64,000 nucleotides of DNA, taken from assembly GCA_965178125.1 (NCBI GenBank), contig OZ237751.1:558001-622000 (forward strand), in the 5' to 3' direction. The position numbers and the translations under genes were made by a program. The DNA is from Bilabrum cf. latius (lineage: Eukaryota > Bigyra: Bicosoecida > Bigyra > Bicosoecida). The notes under the pieces were generated by a model, which searched no databases, was not told the DNA's origin, and was given only the letters and a program-made list of their open reading frames with translations. Shown here one piece after another: positions 34,793 to 46,211 of this stretch (the stretch's first letter is position 1; each line of letters begins with the position of its first letter).

Positions 34793-37700
34793 TCAGTCTG
34801 AATCACCTCCGTCAGAGTCTGCGGCGTCCGTGTCTGAGAAGTCGGACCCAGAGTCAGACTCTGAATCGACTGCAATGCGTGAGGACCGCGAACCTCGTGC
34901 TGCATGTTGCCGCGATCTGCGAGGTGCTGCAGATGGCCCAGGGAGGCTCGTGGTCTCAGTCCTCTCCTGCTCCGCCTCGCCTGGGGATCCACCCCTCATG
35001 GCTTCAAGACCTTCACTCCCTGCGGGAGGGGACGCCAACACGCGTGCTCCCATCGTTCGCGGGCGCCTTGGTTCTGGCTACTTGCCTGCGTCCGATGATG
35101 CATCTTGATCTTCGTCTTCGATCGTCCACTCCACGCGTCTGGGCTGCTTGGTACCAGCCGCAACCCTGCCGACGCTGGTACTAGCCATGCCTGTGTCAAT
35201 CGCAGCCGAGGCCAAGCCCGCGCCACCTGCGGCTGCACCATCGAGCGCAAGAGACTTGCTCTTGTTGAACTACCTTACCGCTGTCTTCAGTCCGCCAGGT
35301 GCTGCATACAGCCCGAACAGTGCTGTGCTCTGGTCCCACATCTCTTGCCGGTGAGACACAACTACCACGCTTGTTCCTGACTGCAGCGCGGTTTCTCGCA
35401 GGATCTTTGCCAAGCGGACTACCTTGATCGTGTCTAAAGCTGCATCAATCTCATCCAGGATCAGGAACGATGTGGGAGACGCCGCGTGTAGACCTAGGAA
35501 CAGAGCGATCGTCACGATGGCCTGCTGCCCGCCAGACAGCATCCCAGTGGGCCTCCAGCCGGCGTCGTCTGGCCTGGCTTCGATTCGAAGGCTTCCCGAG
35601 AGTAGGTCTTTCACGTTCGACGAGTATCGCAGCACGGCGTCACCTGTTCCGCCGGTCATCGTCCGGAACACCGTGCGGAGCTTGTCGCTTACAGTCTGCA
35701 TGACCTCCATTAGGCCACGCCGCCGAAGCGCGTCGCACTGCTGTTTCGAGGCGCCGATGGACTGCTGCACCATCTGCAGCTTCTATCGCGTGGATGACAC
35801 CGCATGACCAAATTTGACTCGCTGCATGGTGTCCTCAAGGACACCAGAGGTGGGCTCTTGGGATGTAGACGAGGGTGTCGAGCCTCTGGCTGGTCCGGAT
35901 TCCAGCGCATCACTCAGCTGAGATTCCGTTAAAATGGCACCACTGGATTCAAATGACGACGCAATTCGCCTTTTTGCTAGGCTGCAGAGCCGCGTTCCCT
36001 CGGTTAGGGCCGTCTTGACCTCAGCCTACTGCGGACCAGGGGCTGATGCGACAAGGGCCGCGAGCTGCTTGATTGCGTGCTGGCAGCGGCACATGCAATC
36101 CTCTAGCTTGTCGCTGCTGGCTTCACGACCACCCGCGTCACTGTCATCAAACAGGGACGTGCCGCTCTCCTCTTCGTCAGTGCTCAACTCGGCGGCTACA
36201 CCTTGCCTGGTACTACGCCGAGTGCGCCGCCTGATCGTGTTGGCCGCTCCATCTTTTTCCTCCTCCTCGTCCTCATCCTCGTCAGAGTCAGGGTCAGAAT
36301 CGGATCCCTGCCCGCTGTTGTCGCTGTCACTATCTACAGCATCGACATTCCCGAAATCGTTCTCCTGCTGCTCAAGGGATTGTGCGGATCGTGCCTTGGA
36401 CAGCCAGCGGGCAAGCTTACGGAGACTCGACTCCCAGTTGGACATGAACGTTGAGCACTTCTCGCAATCTCTTGGGAAGCTTAAGTCTTGCACTTCGGAT
36501 GTATTGAGCATGTCAGAGCATGAACCCTTTGATTCAGACCCTTGGACTCCCCTGCAGCGACCGGCACCCGAGGACTGCAGGGCCTCAAGAACAGAGAGCA
36601 CACCGCTCCGAACGTCCTGCCACTGAGCGCGAGTCTCTGTGCGCAGCTGTGCCATGCTGATCTAGATTGCCCTAAGGCTCGCTTGCTGTTGATTCATATT
36701 GGATTGGAGTGCAGAGACTGATTCTGCCGCCTTTTCGCACTCCTTGCGCTGCTGCTTGGCAGCTTCGTCCGCAGCTGTGACCGAATCCTGGTGCTGGCCA
36801 AGAGACTCTTCGATCTTGGCCAGTTGTGTGACCAAGCCCGCAATGCTTTGACGGAGCTTGACAAGTTCTATCTCATGCTTCTTCCTAGCTTCGGTCAGCC
36901 TGTCATTCCTCTTGGAGAGCTGCAGGGCACGGGCATCCAGTTCAATCGCCAGCCTGTCTGACGCATCGACAGCGACACGCAGCTCGCTTGCTTTGCCCTG
37001 AGCCGCACGGTAGGAGCGCAGCAGCTTTGCAATAGCAGCTGACGTGCCATTGGACGCAATCTGTTCACTGGACTCAAGCCTTTGTAGGAGCAGTTGGCAG
37101 GCTTTTCGTCCTGGCCTGACCTTCGATTCGAAGGAATGCCAGCCGCTCATGAATGCATCGAAGTAGCCCTAAAACCTCTTCAACGCATCCTCCTCGCGCC
37201 TGAATGCACGATCACAGCAATGCTGCAGGTGATCAATCTCACGGGCAATGTCTTGCTCGTTCGAATTGGCCTCAGACTCCACTGCTACCAGCCGCTATTC
37301 CTCCGAGACGGCTCGCTAGACCTGATCGGAAGCAGCCTGGTACTCCTTCTGCCTAGCTCCAAGCAACTTTTCCATCGAGTCTAGCTCTTCCATGCTCGTC
37401 TTCAGCTGCGTACGTATCTTGCTAGTGTCCGTAGCATCTGGAATGTCACTCTACTCTCGGAATAGGGGGACATGGATCGCAGCCTGCTTGCCACCGATGA
37501 GCTCCCCAGATGCCCTGACAATCTCACCCTTCAACGTCACGCAGCTCTCACCTGTTGCCCTCCTCACGCTAGACGCGGCCTCAATTGTACTGCACAGCTG
37601 CCACCCGGACAAGAACTTCTGGAGTACTACCTGCGCAGCCTCAGTCTTGCTCTGTACAACGTCGGCTAACGGCGTGCCGCCAGACGCACCGCGTGACCGC

Positions 37701-39688
37701 CCTCGACCAGAGCCGCTTGCACCACCCTTGCGGTAGTCACTCACCACAATGCACTCGAAAGGACCGACACGGGCCGCTTGTGCGCTGCGGAGGAGGGTAG
37801 ATGCCGCCTCCCGAGTCTCCACTAGAACGCACCGTGAGGCTCGCGTTCCGAGCACTGTGTTGACAGCAACCGCGGCGTCGTTCCTCTTCAGAACGCAAGG
37901 TTGCTCCGTTAGGAGGCCGTGCACGTCTTTTGACAAATGCTATTGCAAGAAAGATACATTTCTTTTGTACCAGCCCGGGATGGACGCATCGGAGTCGCCA
38001 CTGCTCTTGTGCAGAATGGCCTTCAGTTGGGAGACATGGGACCGCTTGTGCTGAAGTGATGTCTCTGAGCTCTGCAGAACAGACTATATCGACTGCAGGC
38101 GTCTAGTAGCAGACACGACCAACTTAGATGTCTCCTGGCGCATTGATGCTAGTCTTTGCGCTTCTGCCGCGTATTGCTGCTGTCGTGCCTGCATGCGTCC
38201 CAGCAAGCCTTCCTCGGGCTGCCCGGCCTGGGCCATAGCAGCGTCGCGAAGAGCCGCCACCATTCCCTAGACAGAACGCTACGTGCAATGGGAGAATGCA
38301 TCCCATACGTTTGCATCGGCTGCCACACCAATGGCATCAAGCTCGCGGCCGGCATCTGTGCCTCCCAAGTTCTCAGCCACATGTTCCCAAGTGCGGACCG
38401 CTGCGCTCGATTTGGGGACATGACAGCCCTTAAGTAGGCGTTCTGCTTCTCTAAGATCATTTTTGCCCGCCTTAACTGCTTCCATGGCTTCTAACACGAC
38501 TTGTTGGACCTCGGTTGCAGCTTCGACCGCGCTGACTGCAGCTTGCAGCACAGGCGGGCTAGGTCCGTCGAGCTCACCTCTGTCTGGAGAGATGCCCCGA
38601 GACTCCATCTGACTCTTTAGGTGTTCGCCCGCTTCGACTGCGGCAGTGTACTCCTTCAAATGTGATGAAGCGCCTTCTCTGGCCTCTTTGGCTTGCTTCT
38701 GGAGGGCTGCCAGCTTCTCGATCAGCTGCTCATGCTGCTTCATCGCCCGTGATGACTTGGCTTCAATCCGCTTAATCTCAATCGATTTGACATCTTTGTC
38801 GGATTTTAGCGCTTCGACGCGTGCCTCTGCTTTCCGCTGCTTCTGCTGTGACTGAACGACTGCCTTCTTGGCTTCCTACGCGGAGGCCCGAACGGCAAGC
38901 AGATGCTCGCTGGCTGCGGCATGCTGCATCTGCAACGAGCGCAGCTCAGTCTAACCGCTCTTCGACTTGTCGGTAAGCTTCTTCATTGAATCTGACGCAT
39001 CCTGATCGCGCTTTTCCATCGCAGAAACGCTCGACCGAGCAGCCTTGCATGCTAGGGTAAGGGCATGCACCGCCTGTTGGGCGGAACCGACCAGCTCGTC
39101 CGTGCCGTCCACCGCAGAATCGACTGCCTCAGAGGAGAGGAGGCCAGAGCTTGAAAGGGCCCCCAGTAAAATGCCCATTTCCTTACTCCTGTTCCTGAGA
39201 TCCACTCCAACAGTCGCTCTCTCGATGATGTCGGCCAGCCCACCAGCATCTGCGAGCAGCGTCCGGCCTGCGGCCACCTCGTGCTAGGTCACAACAGAGC
39301 GTTTCATTGTTGCCATTACGTCGCAGTCCACTAGCTCGGACATTTGTTTGACAAATGCTGATCTTGACGCGAGTTCTCCGTCGATGGCATAACTAGAAAT
39401 GCACTTTCCGTCGCTAGTTTTCCTGAGCTGGCGGGACACTTCAATGGACTCATCCCCTTGCTAGAAGTGCACAGAGCAACAAGCTACACTACTCTTATTA
39501 TTGATTTGTGAAGAATTTCCTCGAATTCCCTGCAAACACCACTACAGGGCTTCAATGAGGCAACTCTTTCCGAGACCGTTCGCACCAACGATCGACGTCA
39601 GCGATCTGGGACTGAAATCAATGTGAACTTTATCCTTAATGCCCTTGAACCCTTCAACCTCAACAGATTTTATTTGAAGGGCGGACAT
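34793..39688 (-). CDS. Divergent SMC-family ATPase
   Basis: One uninterrupted exon of 4896 bp, ATG at 39686-39688, TGA at 34793-34795; about 1631 residues. Order: N-terminal ABC half with Walker A (IVGANGLGKSCLIEAL), VSRQLRKTSDGK, then the Q-loop (RSVVTQHEV); a long coiled coil; a hinge-like globular region around residues 580-720 (VHGLLTEQPCVLKRND); the return coiled coil with an acidic Ser-rich insert; and the C-terminal half with signature LSGGQQAIVTIALFLGLH and Walker B FLILDEIDAALD. A further about 170 residues of Ser/Asp-rich tail ends in DSDGGDSD. Eighteen in-frame TAGs and no TAA/TGA. The TAG at 39284 supplies the Q of the ATPase Q-loop. I cannot assign it to SMC1-6: the signature LSGGQQ and Walker A GANGLGKS differ from the usual forms (SMC Walker A is normally GxNGSGKS). 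It is either a fast-evolving cohesin/condensin subunit or a separate SMC-like protein. Confidence 0.85.
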
Positions 39689-39863
39689 TCTCCGATTAGA
39701 TTGAAATGACTCAAAGTGTGCGATGAGCAGAAGGTGACCACAATCAAGCAGCTGCTCCGAGTCGATCCGATCCCTCTGGTCGCATCGCATGATCTTGCAG
39801 GGACACGGGCCACCTCCAAACACAAGCACTAAATGTATGCACCAGATATACATCCGTCCATGA

Positions 39864-42800
39864 TCAGCGCAATTCCATGCTAAATCTCCACTGGTACGAG
39901 CCGTGCAAGGTGCCCTCCTCGGCGCCTGCAAACGGCATCCAGAAGATGTAGTTGGTGCTCCACGCGTTGTCAACCAGAATCACGTTCGCCTCTGCGGTGC
40001 CCTGACCACCGGATGACAGCGGGGTAGGGTACGGCGAAGCTGGTCCAAACTTCACGACGCCTGCGTCCGGAACGAGCACGGTTAGGTTCCCCTTGCTCGC
40101 CTGCTCGGCGCTCCCCTGAAACCGGATGGCGTCCCCAACGGCCTGTACTGCCGTGCCGCCCCACGCAACACCGTCGCCAGCGTTTTGCCAGCGGCCGAGC
40201 TTCCGGATGGACCACGCCGACAGCTTCTCTTTCAGAGCCGAGACGTCTTGCAGCACGGGGGGCTTCCGCATCCCGACCCTGCACCCCCTCTCCTTGCAGG
40301 TCCCCAGCATCTCCAGCGTCTCTGGGTCTTCGAAGGCCTCGTAGTAGGGATTCGCATCATAGGGAGACTGGAAGTGATGGACAGAGCGGGAGCCGTAGTT
40401 CTTCGAGTGGTGGTGACCCGCCCTCGTGCTGTTGCCACCGGCCGCAGCTCGCGTGCCAATCGGCGGGTGGGCGAGCGTCCTTGCCGCCCACAGCCTCTCC
40501 ATGGGATGCACCGGGTTTAATGAGCTGATCGACTTGGCCAGAGAGGCCACCTTGCCTGCCTATGCACTAGCAAGGGGAGAACGGCTGCTTGGCTGAGTGG
40601 CTTCCTTCCCTTCGGCGGCGGCAGCAGCTGATGCTCGCTTCATGGCGTCACGAATGGCGCCGGGGCGCAGGTACTCGGGTCCGTGTGGCGAGTGCGCGTG
40701 CGTGTGAGGATGCTCCGTAGCGTGGTCTCCATCTTGCGAAGGATTCTCGTGATCGTGACCCGCGTGCAGCCTCCTGCCGTCGCCCTTGCCGCTGCCGCCG
40801 CTCGCCGCCTCCTTGGGGCCGTCAGCTCCGAGTGGGAGCATGCTCATGTATGCCCCTTCCAGCATGCGCGTGCTGGTTTTGTTCCAGAACTGGCACGTCA
40901 CGTTGACGACAACGTTGGGCGGGCCTCCCTGCGCCTTCTGCTCCTCTTCCCCCCTTGACAGGAAGCCGGTCGCGGCCTGGCTGCCGGGGCCCACTGACAG
41001 CACGGTCCAGACCTCCTCCGGCCCGCCGTAGTTCACGTGCAGCCTGTCGTCATCGAATGCCTGCCGCAGCACGATCGCGGTGATGTTCACACCGGCGGCA
41101 TTCGGCCCCGTCCTGCTCCAGGCCTGCAATACCCTGGGGGACGCGAGGGTGTAGTTCGGGTTTGCCTCCTCAATGCCGTACTTGCCGTATGTGTTGTTGG
41201 CCCAGCTCCTGTCGGTCATGTAGTACAGGTACTGGTCGATGAAGTCGGTGTAGTTGACGGCATTGAGCGTCTGGTACCGCACCCTGGCAAGCTGCTCGTC
41301 GGTTGATGCCCAGTTCCTGCTTCCTCCTGACGAGGAGTGGTCGATCAGCCGCGTGATGCCGCCTGTTGCCACGTCGATGCTGAGGCTGGCAAGCCCGCCA
41401 GCGATGCCGTTGAGCTTAATCTGCCCGTCCTCGCTCTCGGCACCAGGCACGGGGAGGGGACTGTACCCGGCAGTGCTGGGCATCTTGGGCCGCTGATCCT
41501 CCACGTCAGCTTCGATCCTCTGACGCAGGGAGGAGGACTCTGGCAGCGCGGACAGCGGGTAATCGTAGGCCCACTTGCGCTGGATGGTCCACGAGAGCGG
41601 GTTGGTGTGGAGCTCCTTGGCACCTGCCTGCACCTCCCTGTGGAAATCGACGTTGCTCCAGTTGGTCGACCGAAAGTCCCCCAGATTGCCTCCAGACACA
41701 CCCCAAGTGTGCTCGGATGCCTTCATTAGCAGCCTCGAGAAGTTGTAGAAGGGGCTGCTCGCGGGGGAGGGTGCCAGCTCGCCATCTACAGAGCTGGGGT
41801 AGGCGCACTCTTGTTCCCCGGCAGCGACGCATTGTTCCCTGATTCGCTGGGTGCTACGCATGCGCATGGTCTTTACCGGGTCGCTGGGCACTCCCATCAC
41901 CCACGTGTCTCCGATTTCCGCCGTGACGAGCGGCACGTTCTGCTTGGCGCCCGCTGCGATGGCGTGCGTCGTGAAATTGTCGAGGGTGCTTACGACCACC
42001 TGTGCCCCAGGGAACCAGCCCTGCACCTCCTCGAAGTCGCCGAGCACCTCCTTCGTCGACTCTGCCGGTCCGTGATTGTCATTGCGCCAGGCGTATACCA
42101 GAACGTGAGGACACCCGGGGATCTGCAGGTAGTCTCGCGCTGGAGGCGCCCCGCCCTTGCCGCCCGACATCTGCTCGATGTGACCTCCGTGCAGTTGGCG
42201 GTGCATTGCACTGCCGTGCTGCTGCTAATGCTGTCGATGCTGTTGATGCTGATGTTGGTGCTGGTGCTTTGCTCGCATCGCTCGTCGCTGCCCGAAGCCC
42301 GCCTTGTGGATGAGCTCGCTGGCGGTGCTGCCATCCGAGGGAAGCATGCCGTAGCCGAGGGCATGCCACATGACGAGCTGCTCCGTGCCTGTGGCATCAT
42401 CCCTCCACACGAAGGCCGGGGGCACGTTCGGTGGGTGCATTGCACTGTTGCTCCCCTCGCTCAGAGCCCTCACCCCGACCTCTGCTAGGAGCGGTACGGC
42501 GGCCCGGGGGAATCCTGGGACGTCTCGCTGGGACAGCACCGTGGGCAGGTCAATGCCGATTCTCTTGGCCAGGTCCCTGGTCATGTTAACTCCGAATTGC
42601 AGCAGCGAGGGTTCGAGAACCTCCAGCTCCCCGTTGTGTGGGAAGGCGTGCAGCTGCACGTAGCCCTTCCGGAGGGCATCCTTGTACTGAGCGATCTGAG
42701 AGGCGTTGGGACACAGCACGCCGTCTTGCTCGTATCCGATGGGACAGCTGTCCATCATGCTGGTGAGGAAAGAGTGGGAGAGCCACTGCAGCCGCTTTCC

Positions 42801-43369
42801 AGGCTGGCCCAGGGCGTCCATCTGCTCTCCGACGGAAGCAGCACGAGGGAAGAACATGTCGAAGTACTCGTCCACCACCAACCTGCGCAGAATAAAATAA
42901 GTAAACAAATACCGAAATATAGAGAGCTAACATGCTGCTAGTGCTGAAAGCCGGAGCAACGGACAAGCGCAGCCCAAGATTGGGTGGACGCCGCTGAGCC
43001 TCGCAACCGAATTGAGTGGACAGAACATGCTCACGGAGCCAGTGCAGTGTACCCAATATCAAGGTGGTTGCTAAAGATGACGTGCACGGTTTCCACGGGG
43101 ACGCCTTCCCCGGCGAAGTAGCATGACGGACTGCCCGCCCTCTTCTCGTAGCAGCAGCCACGGGAGAGACACTCATCAGATGCAATGCCCATGTAGCCAC
43201 AGTCTGTCCTGTTCTGAATTGCTGAGCACTGCTGACCGTCGGGTGCATTGTGAACCTCATTCCCAGTGAGCACAGGCTGCGGTCCACTAACGAACTCATT
43301 AGCGCGACAATCTCCGACGAGCATCCCAGCGGTGATCAAACACCACACAGCGCAGAGAGAGGTCTTCAT
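39864..43369 (-). CDS. Secreted trefoil-domain plus GH38-like (DUF5054) glycoside hydrolase-type protein
   Basis: Two exons: 43035-43369 (ATG) and 39864-42882; the intron 42883-43034 (152 bp) has donor GTGAGC and a phase-2 junction; stop TGA; about 1117 residues. Residues 1-22 are a signal peptide (MKTSLCAVWCLITAGMLVG). Residues about 40-90 match a trefoil (P-type) domain: CSAIQNRTDCG, then CLSRGCCYE and SCYF. Across the junction the sequence HVIFSNHLDIGYTALAP continues; HxD is the metal-binding motif of GH38-type alpha-mannosidases and the segment fits DUF5054. Further sections (GCPHVLVYAWRNDNHGP, QNVPLVTAEIGDTW, SEHTWG) are typical of the same family. A His/Gln-rich insert (HQHQHQHQQHRQH) contains a TAG at 42225, exactly where Gln is expected from the local pattern; a second TAG is at 40560. 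Substrate unknown; secreted or endomembrane polysaccharide processing is likely. Confidence 0.82.
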
Positions 43370-43414
43370 GATTGACCGCAGAGCCTTACTGGTTTCTGTT
43401 GCACCAGCCTAAAA

Positions 43415-44683
43415 ATGGGGCCAAGCCTTGGAAATTCCGGGGCCCACCCACGAGCACTGGCAGTGCCGCTCCGGATCGCTCCCGGCACCTCAATTAACGT
43501 TGCTGCTCGTAGAGAGAACCACGTTCATGTCATGAATGGGAATCGAATGTCTGCTCGTGATGAGCTCTTTGCAGCTCCGGGGGCGAATTCCCGGTTGAGA
43601 CAGGGGCGAGAGCCCGCTCGCTCCTAGAATGATTCCTCTCGCGCGTCCGCCTCTCTCGAGAGGTCGCGGCAAGTCGTCCTGGACCAAATCAGCAAGATGA
43701 ATGCCGCAAGTGCCACCATTCAAAGCGGCAAAGAGTCCCTGCAGCGCACTGGAGATAGCCAGCAGAGCATTTTCGGCCAGTTGACAGTTGCAAACAGCCT
43801 GTTGGATGCAATGGGATCTCGAGAAGACCGGGAGCGAATGGTGCTATCTTTGGCGTTTTGGTTCTTAGTAGCAGTGTGCACGTACATTATTTGGGCTCGC
43901 TTTGGCTATGTGACGGGCGCCCACGTTGTCCTAGGTTGGGTGTCCTGGGCAGCTAGAGCTGCGTTTGCTTGGGTTTGGTATCCCATTGGGGGAATTTTGC
44001 ACTATGCTGGGTTACTTCACGCATCAAACACCGGGGAAGAGGGGCTGGCACCCCAAATTTTGGAAGCAGCCGCCACTGGGCCCAGAGCCTCAAGCGCTTG
44101 GCCGGAGCATCTCGCGAGGGACGCAGATGGTTTCAATGGCGTTGCGCGAGAAGGCAGCACAGAATCGACGTGGGAGGTATCTGCACAGGGCATCATGCGG
44201 CCTATTGTGGCCTCAGACGGCCTTGCTGCCGAGTGGAGTGAACATGATGGTAGACAGATGGAATTCAGTGACGGGGCGGTCGATGGGGGCATGGATGATA
44301 GGGCAATGGATGGGGGCATGGATGACAGGGCAATGGATGGGGGCATGGATGATAGGGCAATGGATGAGGGCATGGATGATAGGGCAATGGATGGGGGCAT
44401 GGATGATAGGGCAATGGATGGGGGCATGGATGATAGGGCAATGGATGGGGGCATGGATGATAGGGCAATGGATGGGGGCATGGATGACAGGGCAATGGAT
44501 GGGGGCATGGATGACAGGGCAATGGATGGGGGCATGGATGACAGGGCAATGGATGGGGGCATGGATGATAGGGCAATGGATGGGGGCATGGATGACAGGG
44601 CAATGGATGGGGGCATGGATGATAGGGCAATGGATGGGGACGTGAGTGACCAGGCAGTCGATGGGGGCGAGAGTGCCGGGTGA
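43415..44683 (+). CDS. SEC20/BNIP1-like SNARE with repetitive acidic tail
   Basis: ATG at 43415 (alternatives at 43532 and 43547 in the same frame), TGA at 44681-44683; up to 422 residues. One TAG at 43625 reads as Gln in the start of the helix RSQNDSSRASASLERS. Residues about 70-140 form a SNARE-like coiled coil (VVLDQISKMNAASATIQ, GQLTVANSLLDAMGSREDRERM), followed at once by a hydrophobic helix (VLSLAFWFLVAVCTYIIWARF), as in Sec20, the Golgi-to-ER Qb-SNARE. A second hydrophobic stretch (VVLGWVSWAARAAFAWVWYPIGG) follows. The tail is then filled by a 9-residue acidic tandem repeat. Sec20 homologues normally end shortly after the membrane helix with an ER-retrieval signal; none is visible here. 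The N-terminal part is short and weakly conserved, so an unrecognised upstream exon is possible. Confidence 0.68.
44281..44640 (+). repeat. 27-bp coding minisatellite, about 13 copies
   Basis: Tandem copies of a 27-bp unit (GGGGGCATGGATGATAGGGC plus AATGGAT) lie in frame inside the SEC20-like gene and encode repeats of MDDRAMDGG. Variation is limited to a T/C change in one codon and one Gly-to-Glu copy, which points to recent expansion. The motif GATAGG contains TAG out of frame only. Confidence 0.95.
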
Positions 44684-45047
44684 AAAGGCTCGGCTGCCTC
44701 ACGCTAGGATGCCACATAGAACATCCTGTGCAGGAATAGGACGACTGTGGGCCTGTTACAGGGCCGCCTGAGTGCAGACATTGCCAACAGTGTATGGTGC
44801 AAGTGTATACGTGCTTGCTCTCGACACAGGCTGCGTGCACCGACATCCTCACATCAAGTCACTATACTACTAGTATACTAATTGGCGTCGTATTAGACGC
44901 AAGCAAGCCGAATTTCGTTCTTGTCCTCATGAGACCCAGCACTTTCACAATGCGCTGCACCTGCCGATGGGTAGTTCCGGTATTACCCGGCTCGTCATTT
45001 CTGGTGTTCCACTTTTCTGTACTTTCTGCTCGACTTGAGTGTCTGCA
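44684..45047. other. Intergenic region upstream of the GH16 gene
   Basis: No coding sequence I can support. It should contain the 3' UTR of the SEC20-like gene and the promoter of the GH16 gene. An AT-rich palindromic stretch (ACTATACTACTAGTATACTA around 44870) stands out from the GC-rich surroundings. Confidence 0.4.
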
Positions 45048-45941
45048 ATGATTATTGCAAGCTTGGTGCTGGCTTCAGTTTGCCTGGCGGCTACTGGACC
45101 ACCGTTTGCCCCCTCAAATTGGGAGCTTGACTTCGAAGATGAATTCGAAACCCTGAACAAGACGATCTGGTATCCCAAGAATGGAACCCACTCGGGAAAT
45201 GCCGAAAAAGAGTTCTACACGCCTGAGCAATGCAGTATTAGGGATGGTAAGCTAGTTTAGACGGCAATTCCCAAGGAGACGTACGGATACAACTACACTT
45301 CGTGCTGGGTCGATACCTACGGCGCGCCAAACGGCTCTGCAGCCTTTACGTACGGCCGTTTTGAGGTCAATGCCAAACTTCCGTGGAGCAAAAGCATGTG
45401 GCCGGCACATTGGTAAGTCACGCGCTCCGACTCTCTGGCGATTTCACGCGCAATAGCACCCCGATACCGTGCAGCGTTCCTGCCTCCTCGCACCTATGTC
45501 CATCGCAGGCTCATGCCTCTGAAGGGGTTCTGCTGGCCCATGGGCGGGGAAATCGACATCATGGAGTCAGTGAGCCCCGAGGCAGACCAGGTGCACGCTG
45601 CAGTGCACTACAGTGAGAGCCAGGACTGGTCCCCCTGCGGCAACAGCAACCACGGCGCTGCCAACTTCAGTGCCAAGGTCCCTGACGGGCAGCCCAAGTT
45701 CAACGAGACCTTCACGACCTTCGGGGTGGAATGGGACCTGGATTCCATGGTGTACTATTGGAACGACACCAGTTACCTCACGGTCCCATTGCCACAGACG
45801 CACTTCGTTCAGAGCCCGTTCTACTTCATCCTTAACCTGGCTGTGGGAGGAGGTTGGCCGGGTAACCCGGACAACACCACTGTGTTCCCTCAGGAGCACG
45901 TCATCGACTGGGTGAGGCATTACGCCAAGAAATCGGACTGA
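45048..45941 (+). CDS. Secreted GH16-family beta-glucanase-type glycoside hydrolase
   Basis: Two exons: 45048-45412 and 45509-45941, with a 96-bp intron (donor GTAAGT), phase-2 junction, stop TGA; about 265 residues. Residues 1-15 form a signal peptide (MIIASLVLASVCLAA). GH16 landmarks: WELDFEDEFETLNKTIWYP, IRDGKLV, YGRFEVNAKLPWSKSMWPAHW, then across the intron the catalytic motif EIDIME (E-x-D-x-x-E; first Glu nucleophile, last Glu acid/base), and later FGVEWDLDSMVYYWND and FYFILNLAVGGGWPG. This is the usual length and layout of a laminarinase/beta-1,3-glucanase-type enzyme. One TAG (45258) reads as Gln directly after GKLV and must be sense because the catalytic residues lie beyond it. Exact substrate (laminarin, lichenan or other) is not readable. 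Confidence 0.93.
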
Positions 45942-46211
45942 GTCCCCGATCGGAGGAGGGGGGTTGCTTCTTCTTCTTCTTCGTACATGGCCCGAGTGGT
46001 GGTCAATGGTCATGCATGCAAGTTGTCGAGGCTCCACTTCCGTTGCTGCTTTGCTTCGGTCTACAGTTTTCGTCACATGTACTCAAATAGTGCTTATCGA
46101 TTCAAATCACACAAATCTTGAGTGCACTAATTCAAGCAGCAATTCGACAGCCAGGGCCGACTCAATGCAATGCAATGCAATGCACTGCACTGCACAACCG
46201 CGGTCCGATCA

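Noticed and set aside
46160-46195. TGCAA/TGCAC simple repeat as a regulatory element
   Set aside because: Only a short slippage-type run between two convergent genes; nothing supports a function.
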